The position numbers and the translations under genes were made by a program. Of a stretch of DNA of 46,310 nt, positions 34,063 to 42,338 are shown piece after piece. The stretch is from Spirochaetia bacterium (GTDB lineage Bacteria; Spirochaetota; Leptospiria; Leptospirales; Leptonemataceae): NCBI GenBank assembly GCA_021413825.1, contig JAIOPQ010000121.1:1-46310 (forward strand), read 5' to 3'. How positions within the stretch are numbered: position 1 is the stretch's first letter; each line of letters opens with the position of its first letter. The notes below the pieces were generated by a model. It saw only the letters and a program-made list of their open reading frames with translations, had not been told where the DNA came from and did no database searches.

Positions 34063-34650
34063 CTATTCGATCTCGAATAGCACTGCAGAACCCGGGGCTA
34101 CGGCTGATCGTTTTAAAGCTGCGATTGCCTCATGCGCTTGCGCTGGATCTCGAAAACATCCAAGGAATAGATTGTCGCGTTTTTGCGATCCCGGCACGGT
34201 TATGCGAAACGAGAGTCCGCGATCTGGATTCTCTTTGAGGCCTTCACATGGCAGAGGCGACATATCGCGGAGTTCTGGGATCTTTGCGATGCGCCGCGAC
34301 AGCTTGTCAGCCTCTTCTGGCGTAAAGGTTCCGACCTTCACAAGATAGCGCGAGGGCGCTGTATCAGCGAATGACGTATGCTGCTTTTCGGTCTCAGTAG
34401 ATGAGACGTCCCGCGCTGGTTCTTCGGTTCCGACTCGGCGTGGTTCCCCCGGGGCGTTATCCGGAAAACGAACAATGTTATCACTGCCGCGCACGCGCAT
34501 AATCTGCACGCCAGCCATCAGGCCAGCCGTAAAAGCAAGGATGCAGGCTGCCAGGACGAATGTATAGGTCCGGTTTTTGGTATGAATGGTTGGCGCGTCG
34601 ACCTGCTCTGAGTCCCGACGAATGCGTTTTGAAAAATCAACGTTCTGCAT
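34063..34650 (-). CDS. SPOR-domain membrane protein
   Basis: 195 residues from ATG 34650, with CAGGAC just upstream. A short cytoplasmic N-terminus, one membrane helix (about 28-50, YTFVLAACILAFTAGLMAGV), a proline/acidic linker and a C-terminal SPOR-like domain (about 115-195): RYLVKVGTFTPEEADKLSRRI, RITVPGS, NLFLGCFRDPAQAHEAIAALKR. SPOR domains bind peptidoglycan strands lacking stem peptides, often at division sites. It is the likely first gene of the partner-switching operon and divergent from an OmpA-like protein that may also bind peptidoglycan. Confidence 0.8.
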   Translation of the reverse strand: MQNVDFSKRIRRDSEQVDAPTIHTKNRTYTFVLAACILAFTAGLMAGVQIMRVRGSDNIVRFPDNAPGEPRRVGTEEPARDVSSTETEKQHTSFADTAPSRYLVKVGTFTPEEADKLSRRIAKIPELRDMSPLPCEGLKENPDRGLSFRITVPGSQKRDNLFLGCFRDPAQAHEAIAALKRSAVAPGSAVLFEIE

Positions 34651-34709
34651 GGGTCCTGTTATATGGAAAATATCGGACCAAAAGTGAATTTGGACCGAAA
34701 ATTTCAAAG
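34651..34709. promoter_or_regulatory. Divergent promoter region with GGACC repeats
   Basis: The 59-base gap between the SPOR gene and the OmpA-like gene holds GGACCAAAA (34675-34683) and GGACCGAAAA (34692-34701), a direct repeat with 17-base period, plus an inverted GGGTCC at 34651-34656. A/T-rich TATATGGAAAATAT lies between. The repeats may bind one regulator that controls both directions. Confidence 0.4.
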
Positions 34710-35651
34710 ATGGCCCGGTTCCTTATCCTCGTTTTGCTTTCTGCGGGCTCCATCTCCGCCCAAACCACGTTTCGCCTGAACTACAACCTGCAATCGACGG
34801 ATGTAACGCCAGAACAGATCCCGGCCCTGAGTAACTATGTTAAGTCAAATCCGGGCGCGTATTTCCTGGTTCAGGGCTTTGCATGCGACCTGGGTGGGTA
34901 TGCTGTCTCACATCGTGTAGCCGAACGCCGCAGCAGGACTGTGCGCAATCTCCTGCCCGATGTGCCAGAAGATCATATTCAATTTGCAAACGCGACAGTG
35001 ATCAAAGGTGAACCCAGGATCGACCATAGAAGGCTGGAAATAGCTGCATTCCCGTCAATGGAGCTCCTCGCTCCGGCATTAGCGGAAGCCAATCGCAAGT
35101 CTGAGATAGCTCATGCAGAATTCCCCGAAGCCATAACAACTCAGGACACGCCCGCTCCGGTGAGCGAAGGCCGGCCATGGTGGATAGCTTTACTGCTCGT
35201 TCCGCTCCTCCTGGCCCTGGGATACGCATTCCGGGCCAGAAAAAATCCCAAAACCGAAGATCACATGCTTACGCCTGAACAGGCGGAAGCCGTTCATGCA
35301 ATTACAGGACAACCAGTCATCATACCAAGGAAGCGGCTTAAAACCGCTATTCAGCCGGCAAGTTTACTCTCGCCGGAAACTACAATCGACGAATTCCGGA
35401 GCAAAGATATGGCATCAAAGAAAAAAGTAAAACCAGTCCCAACCATTCGTAAGGCGCTGGATAAGCAGTTTGAAACCCGATCCCTGGGCGAAATTGCAAA
35501 AAGCCCCATTCATGCGCTGCAGGGCCTAACACCCAGGCATAGTAAGATGCTCGAAGAGGCATTTGGGATCAAGACAGTTGAAGACCTGGCCTCGCTTAAA
35601 TATTTTGAGCTGGCGCGGGCCATTACGGTTCTTGCCAGATACGAAGAATAA
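34710..35651 (+). CDS. OmpA-like periplasmic domain fused to cytoplasmic helix-hairpin-helix
   Basis: 313 residues from ATG 34710; a longer frame from 34560 reads through the divergent gene and is unlikely. Signal peptide at 1-18 (MARFLILVLLSAGSISAQ). Residues about 20-115 resemble an OmpA C-terminal domain: FLVQGFACDLGGYAVSHRVAERR and HRRLEIAAF. A membrane helix follows at about 157-175 (WWIALLLVPLLLALGYAF), then a basic cytoplasmic part and a C-terminal helical unit (about 258-312, IHALQGLTPRHSKMLEEAFG and KTVEDLASLKYFELARAI) like tandem helix-hairpin-helix motifs. So it may link the cell wall to a nucleic acid or protein inside (inference). hflX follows 56 bases later. Confidence 0.75.
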   Translation: MARFLILVLLSAGSISAQTTFRLNYNLQSTDVTPEQIPALSNYVKSNPGAYFLVQGFACDLGGYAVSHRVAERRSRTVRNLLPDVPEDHIQFANATVIKGEPRIDHRRLEIAAFPSMELLAPALAEANRKSEIAHAEFPEAITTQDTPAPVSEGRPWWIALLLVPLLLALGYAFRARKNPKTEDHMLTPEQAEAVHAITGQPVIIPRKRLKTAIQPASLLSPETTIDEFRSKDMASKKKVKPVPTIRKALDKQFETRSLGEIAKSPIHALQGLTPRHSKMLEEAFGIKTVEDLASLKYFELARAITVLARYEE

Positions 35652-35683
35652 AGTTGAAGCCAGAATACCGGTCTCAATACTTA

Positions 35684-35704
35684 CTTTTCTGAACACCAGA
35701 AAAG
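35684..35704 (+). promoter_or_regulatory. Hairpin just before the hflX start codon
   Basis: CTTTTCTG (35684-35691), loop AACAC, CAGAAAAG (35697-35704): an 8-bp perfect stem ending 3 bases before ATG 35708. It covers the region where a Shine-Dalgarno sequence would lie. It may reduce translation until melted, for example by heat or by translation of the upstream gene. Confidence 0.5.
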
Positions 35705-35707
35705 CGA

Positions 35708-37363
35708 ATGCCCCAGATAACCGGTAATACATCGGACCTGAAACCCAATCAGCTCCATCGCCTGAAGAATTTATCACTGCGCAGAATCCGTGAAAACGCT
35801 CCCGTAAGCCAGGAGTTCGCGCGCAGTCTCTGTGAACTATCTCAGGAATTATCAAGGCAATTAGGCGTACTGATCGATCGTCAGGGGCATATTCGCAATG
35901 TGCTGGTTGGCGATGCCGGTCGTATTTTTATTCCTGAACTCCCTCGCGAAAGGTCAACGCGTCTGCGCGGACTGCGTCTGGTCAAAACGCATCTGCGTCA
36001 TGAACCGTTAAGCGACGAGGATCTGGCCGACTTAACTCTTCTGCGACTGGACTACATCACAGCCATAACTATCCAGGATGACGGGCTTCCTGAGTTTTTC
36101 TATAACGCGCATCTGTTGCCTGGTAAGTCGCCCGGTTATGAACGTGAAAAGCCGGTGCGCGCGGGACAGTTGCGTGAAGATCTGCGCGAGACAATAGATG
36201 AACTGGAAGTATTATTCAGACGGGAAGAGTCCAGACTCAAGAAAGCAAGTCCCCTTCCCCGCGCACTTCTTGTTGGCGTATACACGCCCGATATGCGGCG
36301 CAAGCGCTCACCGGAAGATTCAATGGCAGAACTGCGGGAACTTTGTAGCACAGCCGGAATTGAACCGGCCGGTGAAGTAATCCAGAGGAGACCAGTAATA
36401 GATCCAGCAACCGTCGTGGGTTCTGGAAAGGTGAAAGATATTTCTATTCTGGCAGTCCAGGAAGGAACAGAAATCCTATTGTTCGATCAGGAGTTGTCTC
36501 CGGCGCAAGCAACTCGGCTTTCTAAATTATGCGATTTAAAAATACTTGATAGGACCCAACTAATTCTGGACATATTCGCGCGCAACGCTCGCAGCCGCGA
36601 TGGTAAGCTACAGGTGGAATTAGCACAGCTTCGTTATCTAAAGGGGCGCTTATCTGAAACCGACGACAATATGTCGAGGTTAACCGGTGGAATTGGTGGT
36701 ACGGGGCCTGGAGAAACCAAACTTGAGATTGGACGCAGACGCGTGGAAGACAAAATTTCAAGACTCGAGCGCGAACTTAAATCCTTAAAGAAACGCCGCG
36801 AAATCAATCGAAAAGGGAGAAAGCGCTCGGGGATTCCGGTAGTATCGATCGTCGGATATACAAATGCTGGGAAATCAACCCTGCTAAATGCCCTTACGTT
36901 TTCAGAAGTGATCGCGGCAGACAGACTGTTTGCAACTCTTGATCCTACAACGCGTCGTTTACGTTTTCCAGAGGAACGCGAAATCATTTTATCTGATACG
37001 GTTGGATTTATCCATGAACTGCCGCCGGAACTTTCGCGCGCCTTTGAAGCCACGCTCGAAGAGCTTGGAGATTCAAGCCTGTTATTGCATTGTGTGGACG
37101 CATCCGATCCGCGCCGAGCTGAAAAAGAGACTGCCGTTCTTGAAATCCTGGGCAGACTTGATCTACTTCAAATTCCAAGACTAAATATCTACAACAAATG
37201 CGATCGCCTGAGTCCGGAAGAGGTGGAACGAATTGCAGAGAACGATGATTGCGTTACGGTTTCAGCGCAAACCCGCTGGAATCTGGAAACACTCATGATT
37301 CGAATTGAACACGAACTGTTCCTGGAAAAGAGGCGCACTAAAATCACGGCGGCAAGTGCATGA
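35708..37363 (+). CDS. hflX: GTPase HflX, ribosome-associated, with N-terminal extension
   Basis: 551 residues, longer than the usual 420-430 because of an extra N-terminal domain (about 1-180) seen in some lineages. The HflX core runs from PRALLVGVYTP (about 185). The HflX domain has PATVVGSGKVKDISILA, FDQELSPAQATRL and DRTQLILDIFARNARSRDGKLQVELAQL, then GGIGGTGPGETKLE. The G domain has P-loop GYTNAGKST (383-391), DTVGF (430-434) and NKCD (496-499). HflX binds the 50S subunit and splits stalled ribosomes, notably after heat stress. It overlaps the J-domain gene by four bases (ATGA), a pairing that links two heat-stress factors. Confidence 0.95.
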   Translation: MPQITGNTSDLKPNQLHRLKNLSLRRIRENAPVSQEFARSLCELSQELSRQLGVLIDRQGHIRNVLVGDAGRIFIPELPRERSTRLRGLRLVKTHLRHEPLSDEDLADLTLLRLDYITAITIQDDGLPEFFYNAHLLPGKSPGYEREKPVRAGQLREDLRETIDELEVLFRREESRLKKASPLPRALLVGVYTPDMRRKRSPEDSMAELRELCSTAGIEPAGEVIQRRPVIDPATVVGSGKVKDISILAVQEGTEILLFDQELSPAQATRLSKLCDLKILDRTQLILDIFARNARSRDGKLQVELAQLRYLKGRLSETDDNMSRLTGGIGGTGPGETKLEIGRRRVEDKISRLERELKSLKKRREINRKGRKRSGIPVVSIVGYTNAGKSTLLNALTFSEVIAADRLFATLDPTTRRLRFPEEREIILSDTVGFIHELPPELSRAFEATLEELGDSSLLLHCVDASDPRRAEKETAVLEILGRLDLLQIPRLNIYNKCDRLSPEEVERIAENDDCVTVSAQTRWNLETLMIRIEHELFLEKRRTKITAASA

Positions 37364-38205
37364 GTGCACTGGACGAAATCCTTGAAGAAATTGAATCAAT
37401 GCGCGAAGGTGATCGATGGGAAATCACTCTTGAAAGTGTTCTTGCAATTCTTGGCGTAACCTACGAGGATTATTGCAAGGCGCAGTATCACAAGCGCAAG
37501 AAAACTGGGATGAATCTCCAGGGCTTTTCAGAGGAGAACGCAGGACGATTGGTCGAGATGCTTGCGGGATTTGGCTACGATTCAGCCGGAGCATTTCAAC
37601 GCGCTGGATATTTTTTCTCTGCCGATTTCTTACAGGAATGGCAGGAGTTTTTTATTTCCGTTACATCTTCGCGCTTGCTTGGGCATGAAGTGGATCGATC
37701 TGAGCTCGAAAATGCATTGTCTGCATGCCGAAAACCGGGCGATGGACTAGAATTCTATTGCGAAACCAAATTCAATCTGGAAGAGCTTGTCCAATTTGCA
37801 TCCAGCCTGTTTCTGCGAAAACATGGGATTGAATCGCATTCCGTCTCGGCTGGAGTTCTAAATAGCTATATTCTCCAGATGTACAACCAGCGAATTCTAA
37901 AACGCGAAGATTTATTCTCAACTCTAAATGCTATCCTGATCGAAAAGGCCATCGAATGGCGTATCCTCCGTGCGGCAGATGTTAGAAACAAAATCGTTCT
38001 ACCGCCAGATCTAGCTAGAGCACTTGAAACGCTTGAGATGCTTACGGATGAAATGCCGCAGAACGACGAGCTGAAGCGCCAGTATCGTACGCTTCTAAAA
38101 CGATATCATCCGGACGTAAATCCAACTGGCCTTGAAAAAACCCGCGAGATCAATACGGCCTATACGTTTGTAATCACACGCATGCATGCAATGGCTGAAT
38201 CCTGA
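37360..38205 (+). CDS. J-domain protein with C-terminal J motif, unknown N-terminal part
   Basis: 281 residues. Residues about 228-280 carry the J-domain core: ELKRQYRTLLKRYHPDVNP with the HPD tripeptide at 250-252, and the helix REINTAYTFVITRMHA. HPD stimulates Hsp70 (DnaK) ATPase. The J-domain is at the C-terminus instead of the N-terminus, so it is a class C type. The first 220 residues are mainly helical, acidic and not recognised by me (LESVLAILGVTYEDYCKAQYHKRK). The ATG overlaps the hflX stop. I infer recruitment of DnaK to a specific client, perhaps the ribosome. Confidence 0.8.
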   Translation: MSALDEILEEIESMREGDRWEITLESVLAILGVTYEDYCKAQYHKRKKTGMNLQGFSEENAGRLVEMLAGFGYDSAGAFQRAGYFFSADFLQEWQEFFISVTSSRLLGHEVDRSELENALSACRKPGDGLEFYCETKFNLEELVQFASSLFLRKHGIESHSVSAGVLNSYILQMYNQRILKREDLFSTLNAILIEKAIEWRILRAADVRNKIVLPPDLARALETLEMLTDEMPQNDELKRQYRTLLKRYHPDVNPTGLEKTREINTAYTFVITRMHAMAES

Positions 38206-38268
38206 GTTACGGGGTTCTCGTTGGCTGTGTTACGATTGACAACGATCCGCAAAATAACCAAATTCCCC

Positions 38269-39561
38269 ATGCGAAGGCGCTTTGTCATCATTGTCACTTG
38301 TGGCGCCCTTGTACTCTGGACGGTTCTCGTTGCTGTTGGCGCGCGTGAGGGTTGGTGGCGATCCAGGGTTGCGGTCAGAGGGGATACGGCGGGCTTCATC
38401 CGATGGGCAGAGAACCGATACGCTGAGGAGTCACGCGGCAATATTGCAATCGTGTTGATGGATAATGGACACGTTGCGGAAACCTATTTCGCCTCACATG
38501 GACGCAAGGTCGATAGCACCTCTGTATTTCAAGTCGCCTCAATGAGTAAATGGCTGACGGCCTGGGGCATCATGACGCTCGTTGAGCAAAGGCGTATAGA
38601 TCTCGATGCGCCCGTCTCTCGCTATCTCACACGCTGGCGCCTCCCCCCGAGCGAATTCAACAACGATGAGGTTACCATACGCAGGTTGCTCAGCCATACC
38701 GCTGGCTTGACTGATGGCCTGGGCTTTCGTGGCTTTGGTCCAGACGAGACGTTACCTTCAATCGAAGAAGAGCTGAGTCACCCGTCGGATGTTTTGCCCG
38801 GCGCCAGCGGAGTTGTGCGCGTGGGAGCACGCCCGGACGCAACATGGCGGTATTCGGGCGGCGGTTATCTCATCTTACAATTGATCATCGAAGAAGCCAC
38901 GCATGAATCATTCAACAATTACATGAAGCGCGCTGTGCTTGAGCCGCTGGGGATGACTGCTTCGACTTTCGTCGATCCGGATCCCAGGCACCTTGTGGAT
39001 TTCTACACACAGGACGGAACCGCAGCTATCCACTACAAGTTCACCGCTACCGGTGCGGCTTCGCTCTACACGTCCGCCAAAGACCTGACGCGCTTTTTGC
39101 AGGCTCAGATCGGCACACCTAAAGCTCCCGCCGGAGGAGGAGTGTTAAGACCTGCAACCCTCGCGTTGATGCATGCGCCGCAGGCGTTCCTTTTTGGCCT
39201 ACCGGTCTGGGGGCTTGGGGAAACCCTCTACGCGCCGAGCGGCGTTGGCCGCTTCGTCATCGGTCACGATGGCGGCAACTACCCGGCCATAAACACTACC
39301 GCCCGCATTGATCCGGGAACTGGCAATGGCATTATCGTCCTTTCAACCGGCAGTACCAGTCTCGCAAGGAAGATTGGTGGCGAGTGGCTATACTGGCAAA
39401 CAGGAACTGTCGGCCTTGATACACTCGTCCTGTTCGACTTACGTAGCATTTTGATTCTGTTCGCCGCAGGTGCGATTGTGATCGTACTTGGAGGTTTCTT
39501 GTACGCACGGTTCTGGCTCGTTAAAAAAAAATTAGTCACGGCTCACAAGCCGAGTCGATAG
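38269..39561 (+). CDS. Membrane-anchored serine beta-lactamase-like hydrolase
   Basis: 430 residues from ATG 38269; TTG 38221 would add a short basic stretch. One N-terminal membrane helix (about 4-24), a class C beta-lactamase/CubicO-type domain, and a second helix near the C-terminus (about 385-410). Catalytic Ser91 and Lys94 lie in QVASMSKWLTAWG (SxxK). The second motif is YSGGGY (Tyr195), with Gly where Y-x-N is usual. The third is GHDGGN. Such proteins include esterases, D-aminopeptidases and transpeptidase-like enzymes; true beta-lactam resistance is not implied. Its codon choice (CTC, CGC, GCG, GTC) looks richer in G+C than its neighbours, hinting at transfer. Confidence 0.88.
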   Translation: MRRRFVIIVTCGALVLWTVLVAVGAREGWWRSRVAVRGDTAGFIRWAENRYAEESRGNIAIVLMDNGHVAETYFASHGRKVDSTSVFQVASMSKWLTAWGIMTLVEQRRIDLDAPVSRYLTRWRLPPSEFNNDEVTIRRLLSHTAGLTDGLGFRGFGPDETLPSIEEELSHPSDVLPGASGVVRVGARPDATWRYSGGGYLILQLIIEEATHESFNNYMKRAVLEPLGMTASTFVDPDPRHLVDFYTQDGTAAIHYKFTATGAASLYTSAKDLTRFLQAQIGTPKAPAGGGVLRPATLALMHAPQAFLFGLPVWGLGETLYAPSGVGRFVIGHDGGNYPAINTTARIDPGTGNGIIVLSTGSTSLARKIGGEWLYWQTGTVGLDTLVLFDLRSILILFAAGAIVIVLGGFLYARFWLVKKKLVTAHKPSR

Positions 39562-39588
39562 AGACGGGTAACTGTGGCAAAATGAAGA

Positions 39589-40320
39589 ATGTCATCCGTT
39601 GCATTCCGCTTTAACTCCCGCGTAAGATATCAAGATTTCGTTGATCCTGCCTCAGTTAAGGCCGGATTTCTGATATTCCTACTTTCGCTCCTAATGGTTT
39701 CGTGTGACAATTTTCCAGTTTCCTCGCAGTCGGCGAGTCAGACGGCAGCCCTGCTCATGTATTCAAATACGATTGCACCTGCGACCGTTGCCTCGACGGC
39801 AACCTCCGGACCATGCAATCCATGCAAATTATTTGTGACCACGGCCGATAATCAGCCCGGCGTCAATTTCACGAGCATAGCCCAGGCAGACAGCCGCTGC
39901 ATGAGCGACGCAGGATACCCGGGAACCGGAACCTATAAGGCCTTGCTGGTCCAGACTTCCGTTCGCCTGGCATGCACAACGGCCAACTGCTCAGGGGGAA
40001 CATCAGAGCATCTCGATTGGGTCCTGAAAGCGAACACGACATACCAGCGGACAACGGGAGTCACAGTCCTCACTACAAACGCGAATGGTATTTTTGTGTT
40101 CGGAACTCTAACCAATCCCATTTCTACCGGTGTAGCCGGGTGGTGGACAGGGATAAACGCCAACTGGACGTTTAATGGCGCATGCACAGGCAACGCCTGG
40201 AACAGCACTGCCGGTAATGCACTCTATGGAGATCCAAACGTTTCAACAAGCGGCGCCCTTTCCGCCGGACCTGACGGGTGCACTACAACTGGAAGCAAGC
40301 TCCTCTGCATTCAACAATAG
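39589..40320 (+). CDS. DUF1554-type lipoprotein
   Basis: 243 residues. The signal peptide has a long n-region and lipobox MVSC (Cys39). The body matches the DUF1554 pattern (PF07588), known mostly from Leptospira: KLFVTTADNQPGVNFTSIAQADSRC, TYKALLVQTSVRLACTTANC, LDWVLKANTTYQRTTG, IFVFGTL, GWWTGINANWTFNGACTGNAW. Six or more cysteines suggest disulfides. The function is unknown; members are surface or outer-membrane lipoproteins. It is the best taxonomic marker in the window. Confidence 0.88.
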   Translation: MSSVAFRFNSRVRYQDFVDPASVKAGFLIFLLSLLMVSCDNFPVSSQSASQTAALLMYSNTIAPATVASTATSGPCNPCKLFVTTADNQPGVNFTSIAQADSRCMSDAGYPGTGTYKALLVQTSVRLACTTANCSGGTSEHLDWVLKANTTYQRTTGVTVLTTNANGIFVFGTLTNPISTGVAGWWTGINANWTFNGACTGNAWNSTAGNALYGDPNVSTSGALSAGPDGCTTTGSKLLCIQQ

Positions 40321-40401
40321 CTCCGATTGTGGGACAATCAAAGCCTGAACGCGCTATTCCAAGCAGTTGACAGAGCGCACGGGAAATCGTTCACTGTAAC
40401 G

Positions 40402-41223
40402 ATGAGGCGATTCGGTTCCTTCACGACTGCAATTCTGTTGTCACTCAGTGCATTTGTGTCTCTGCACGCTGAAGTAAATTGGATCGGCCGCATGGATAAG
40501 GGACTGGCACAGGCAAAGAGCCTTGGAAAACCAATCTTTGTGGATATCATGGCTCCCTGGTGCGGCTACTGCCGTAAGATGCGCCAGGAAGTATTTCCCT
40601 CCAAACGCTTCCAGGACATGGCAGAGACATTCGTATTCATTCGTGTGAATGCAGAGGAAGATATTTCCATACGCAAGTTCAATGTGCAGGGCTTCCCTAC
40701 ACTCTTGATGCTAGATAAAAACGGATATTTGATTTCGAGAATTGATGGATTCGTGGAAGTCGATCGTCTTGTCTCTACTATGAAAGACGCCCTGCTCCGC
40801 GCCAACACGGAAGACAGACTGGTACGGGAAACAAGAGAGAAGCCAGGCATTCAAAGCTCATACAAAGCCGGGCTCTACTACGCAAGCGTGGAAGATCAAG
40901 TGAAAGCTCGCGGACATTTCCTTGCAGCCTGGGAAGCCGGTCGGGCGGGAAAAGATCGCACCAGTCTTGATTCGCTATACAATGCAGCCGTAAGCTCAAT
41001 GGAACTTAAAGATTACGGGGCTGCAGTCAAGCTCTGGTCCGATTATTTACAAAACTATCCAGGCCGTGATTCAGATTTCGCATACGCCAGGTATTTTCGC
41101 GCACTCTCACTTCGCTCAATGGGTCAAAATGCACAGGCAAAAGACGACCTGGCATACGCAGCAAATTATCTTCCAGAAGGCGAAGACAAGCAATCCGCGC
41201 GGAGAATGGCCAGAGTAAATTGA
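40402..41223 (+). CDS. Periplasmic thioredoxin-like protein with TPR-type tail
   Basis: 273 residues from ATG 40402 (MRRFGSFTTAILLSLSAFVSLHA is a signal peptide). The thioredoxin domain (about 28-135) has the active site MAPWCGYCRKM (Cys54-Cys57) and cis-proline GFPTLLML. The C-terminal half (about 150-273) is helical with TPR-like repeats (LYNAAVSSMELKDYGAAVKLW and YARYFRALSLRSMGQ). CGYC sites are usual in Thioredoxin_7/DsbD-gamma-like proteins, so disulfide reduction or isomerisation in the periplasm is likely. It overlaps hisC by four bases. Confidence 0.86.
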   Translation: MRRFGSFTTAILLSLSAFVSLHAEVNWIGRMDKGLAQAKSLGKPIFVDIMAPWCGYCRKMRQEVFPSKRFQDMAETFVFIRVNAEEDISIRKFNVQGFPTLLMLDKNGYLISRIDGFVEVDRLVSTMKDALLRANTEDRLVRETREKPGIQSSYKAGLYYASVEDQVKARGHFLAAWEAGRAGKDRTSLDSLYNAAVSSMELKDYGAAVKLWSDYLQNYPGRDSDFAYARYFRALSLRSMGQNAQAKDDLAYAANYLPEGEDKQSARRMARVN

Positions 41224-42338
41224 ATCCAGTAGATTTTGTTCATCCACACATACGTAACCTGGCAGGCTACGTTCCCGGCTTGCAGACGGAAGATCCCGAG
41301 ATCATTAAGCTCAACACAAATGAGAATCCATTTCCAATTTCAGCCGCAGTAAAGAATGCGCTGATACGGGAACTGGAGTCCGGGCAGTTACAGAAATATC
41401 CAAACCCTGTTTCACAGCAACTCCGCGAAGCCCTTTCAAAGAAATACGGTCCGCAGCCAGAATCTTTCCTTGTTGGAAATGGATCAGACGAAATCTTAAG
41501 CATCTTGTTCCGAGCAGTACTTGGTCCCGATTCCGGAATTGTAACCGCACAACCGACTTACAGCTTATACCCTGTGATAGCAGCGCTATCAAACGCCCCG
41601 TGTACGGAAGTGCCGGTCAAGTCCAACTGGCAAATCGATCTGGAAACAATGCTAAAAGCAATGAGTGATACAAAAGGGACCGTCAGACAGACGTTATGCG
41701 CCTTTGCCAATCCAAATGCACCTACAGGAATTGCAGAAACAGAAACTGACCTGCTCTCGTTTGCGGAGAGAAATCCAGGTCTTACTCTAATTGATGAAGC
41801 CTACGCTGACTTTGGCCGCGTAAGTGTGTTTCGTTTTGCAGGCAAGAGCGAGTATCCGCGCCTGCTAGTTTCCGGAACGGCCAGCAAAGCATTGTCCCTT
41901 GCAGGAGGGCGCATAGGCTGGCTCAGTGGACCTGTACCATTTATTCAGGAACTTGAAAAAATCAAGGATTCATACAATGTTTCGAAACTCGCACAGGTTG
42001 CAGCGTGTGCCGCAATCCAGGATTCAGATGAAGAGAAAGAGAGAATCAAGCAGGTACTTGCAAGCCGCGACTGGCTTGTCCGCGGATTAGACAAACTCGG
42101 ATTTCAAACCTTACCCAGTGCCGCCAATTTCATTTTCACAAAACCACCGGCTTCTGTTTTAGCGCACGCTTCTAAAAGTAATCTCACGGCTGCCGGTGCG
42201 TACTATGACCTTCTATTAAGAGAAAAAATTCTGGTTCGTTATTGGAACACAGCACAGCTCAAGGATTGGATTAGGATTACTATAGGAACGCAAACGCAAA
42301 TGGAAACCCTGCTTCGGGTTACTGAAACATTCGTTTAG
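41220..42338 (+). CDS. hisC: Histidinol-phosphate aminotransferase
   Basis: 372 residues from TTG 41220, sharing TTGA with the upstream stop. It makes L-histidinol phosphate from imidazole acetol phosphate in histidine synthesis. Features: LNTNENPFPIS at the N-terminus, FLVGNGSDEILSILFRA (PLP phosphate site), FANPNAPTGI, LIDEAYADFG (Asp/Tyr contacting PLP), and the Schiff-base Lys in SGTASKALSLAGGRIGWL, ending with RYW and RITIGT. Length and motifs are standard. No other his genes are here, and it is translated with the unrelated thioredoxin gene, so it is a detached copy; some such enzymes act on aromatic amino acids. Confidence 0.94.
   Translation: MNPVDFVHPHIRNLAGYVPGLQTEDPEIIKLNTNENPFPISAAVKNALIRELESGQLQKYPNPVSQQLREALSKKYGPQPESFLVGNGSDEILSILFRAVLGPDSGIVTAQPTYSLYPVIAALSNAPCTEVPVKSNWQIDLETMLKAMSDTKGTVRQTLCAFANPNAPTGIAETETDLLSFAERNPGLTLIDEAYADFGRVSVFRFAGKSEYPRLLVSGTASKALSLAGGRIGWLSGPVPFIQELEKIKDSYNVSKLAQVAACAAIQDSDEEKERIKQVLASRDWLVRGLDKLGFQTLPSAANFIFTKPPASVLAHASKSNLTAAGAYYDLLLREKILVRYWNTAQLKDWIRITIGTQTQMETLLRVTETFV

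Noticed and set aside
34560..34709. 50-residue N-terminal extension of the OmpA-like protein
   Set aside because: It precedes a clean signal peptide at ATG 34710 and reads through the coding part of the divergent SPOR gene.
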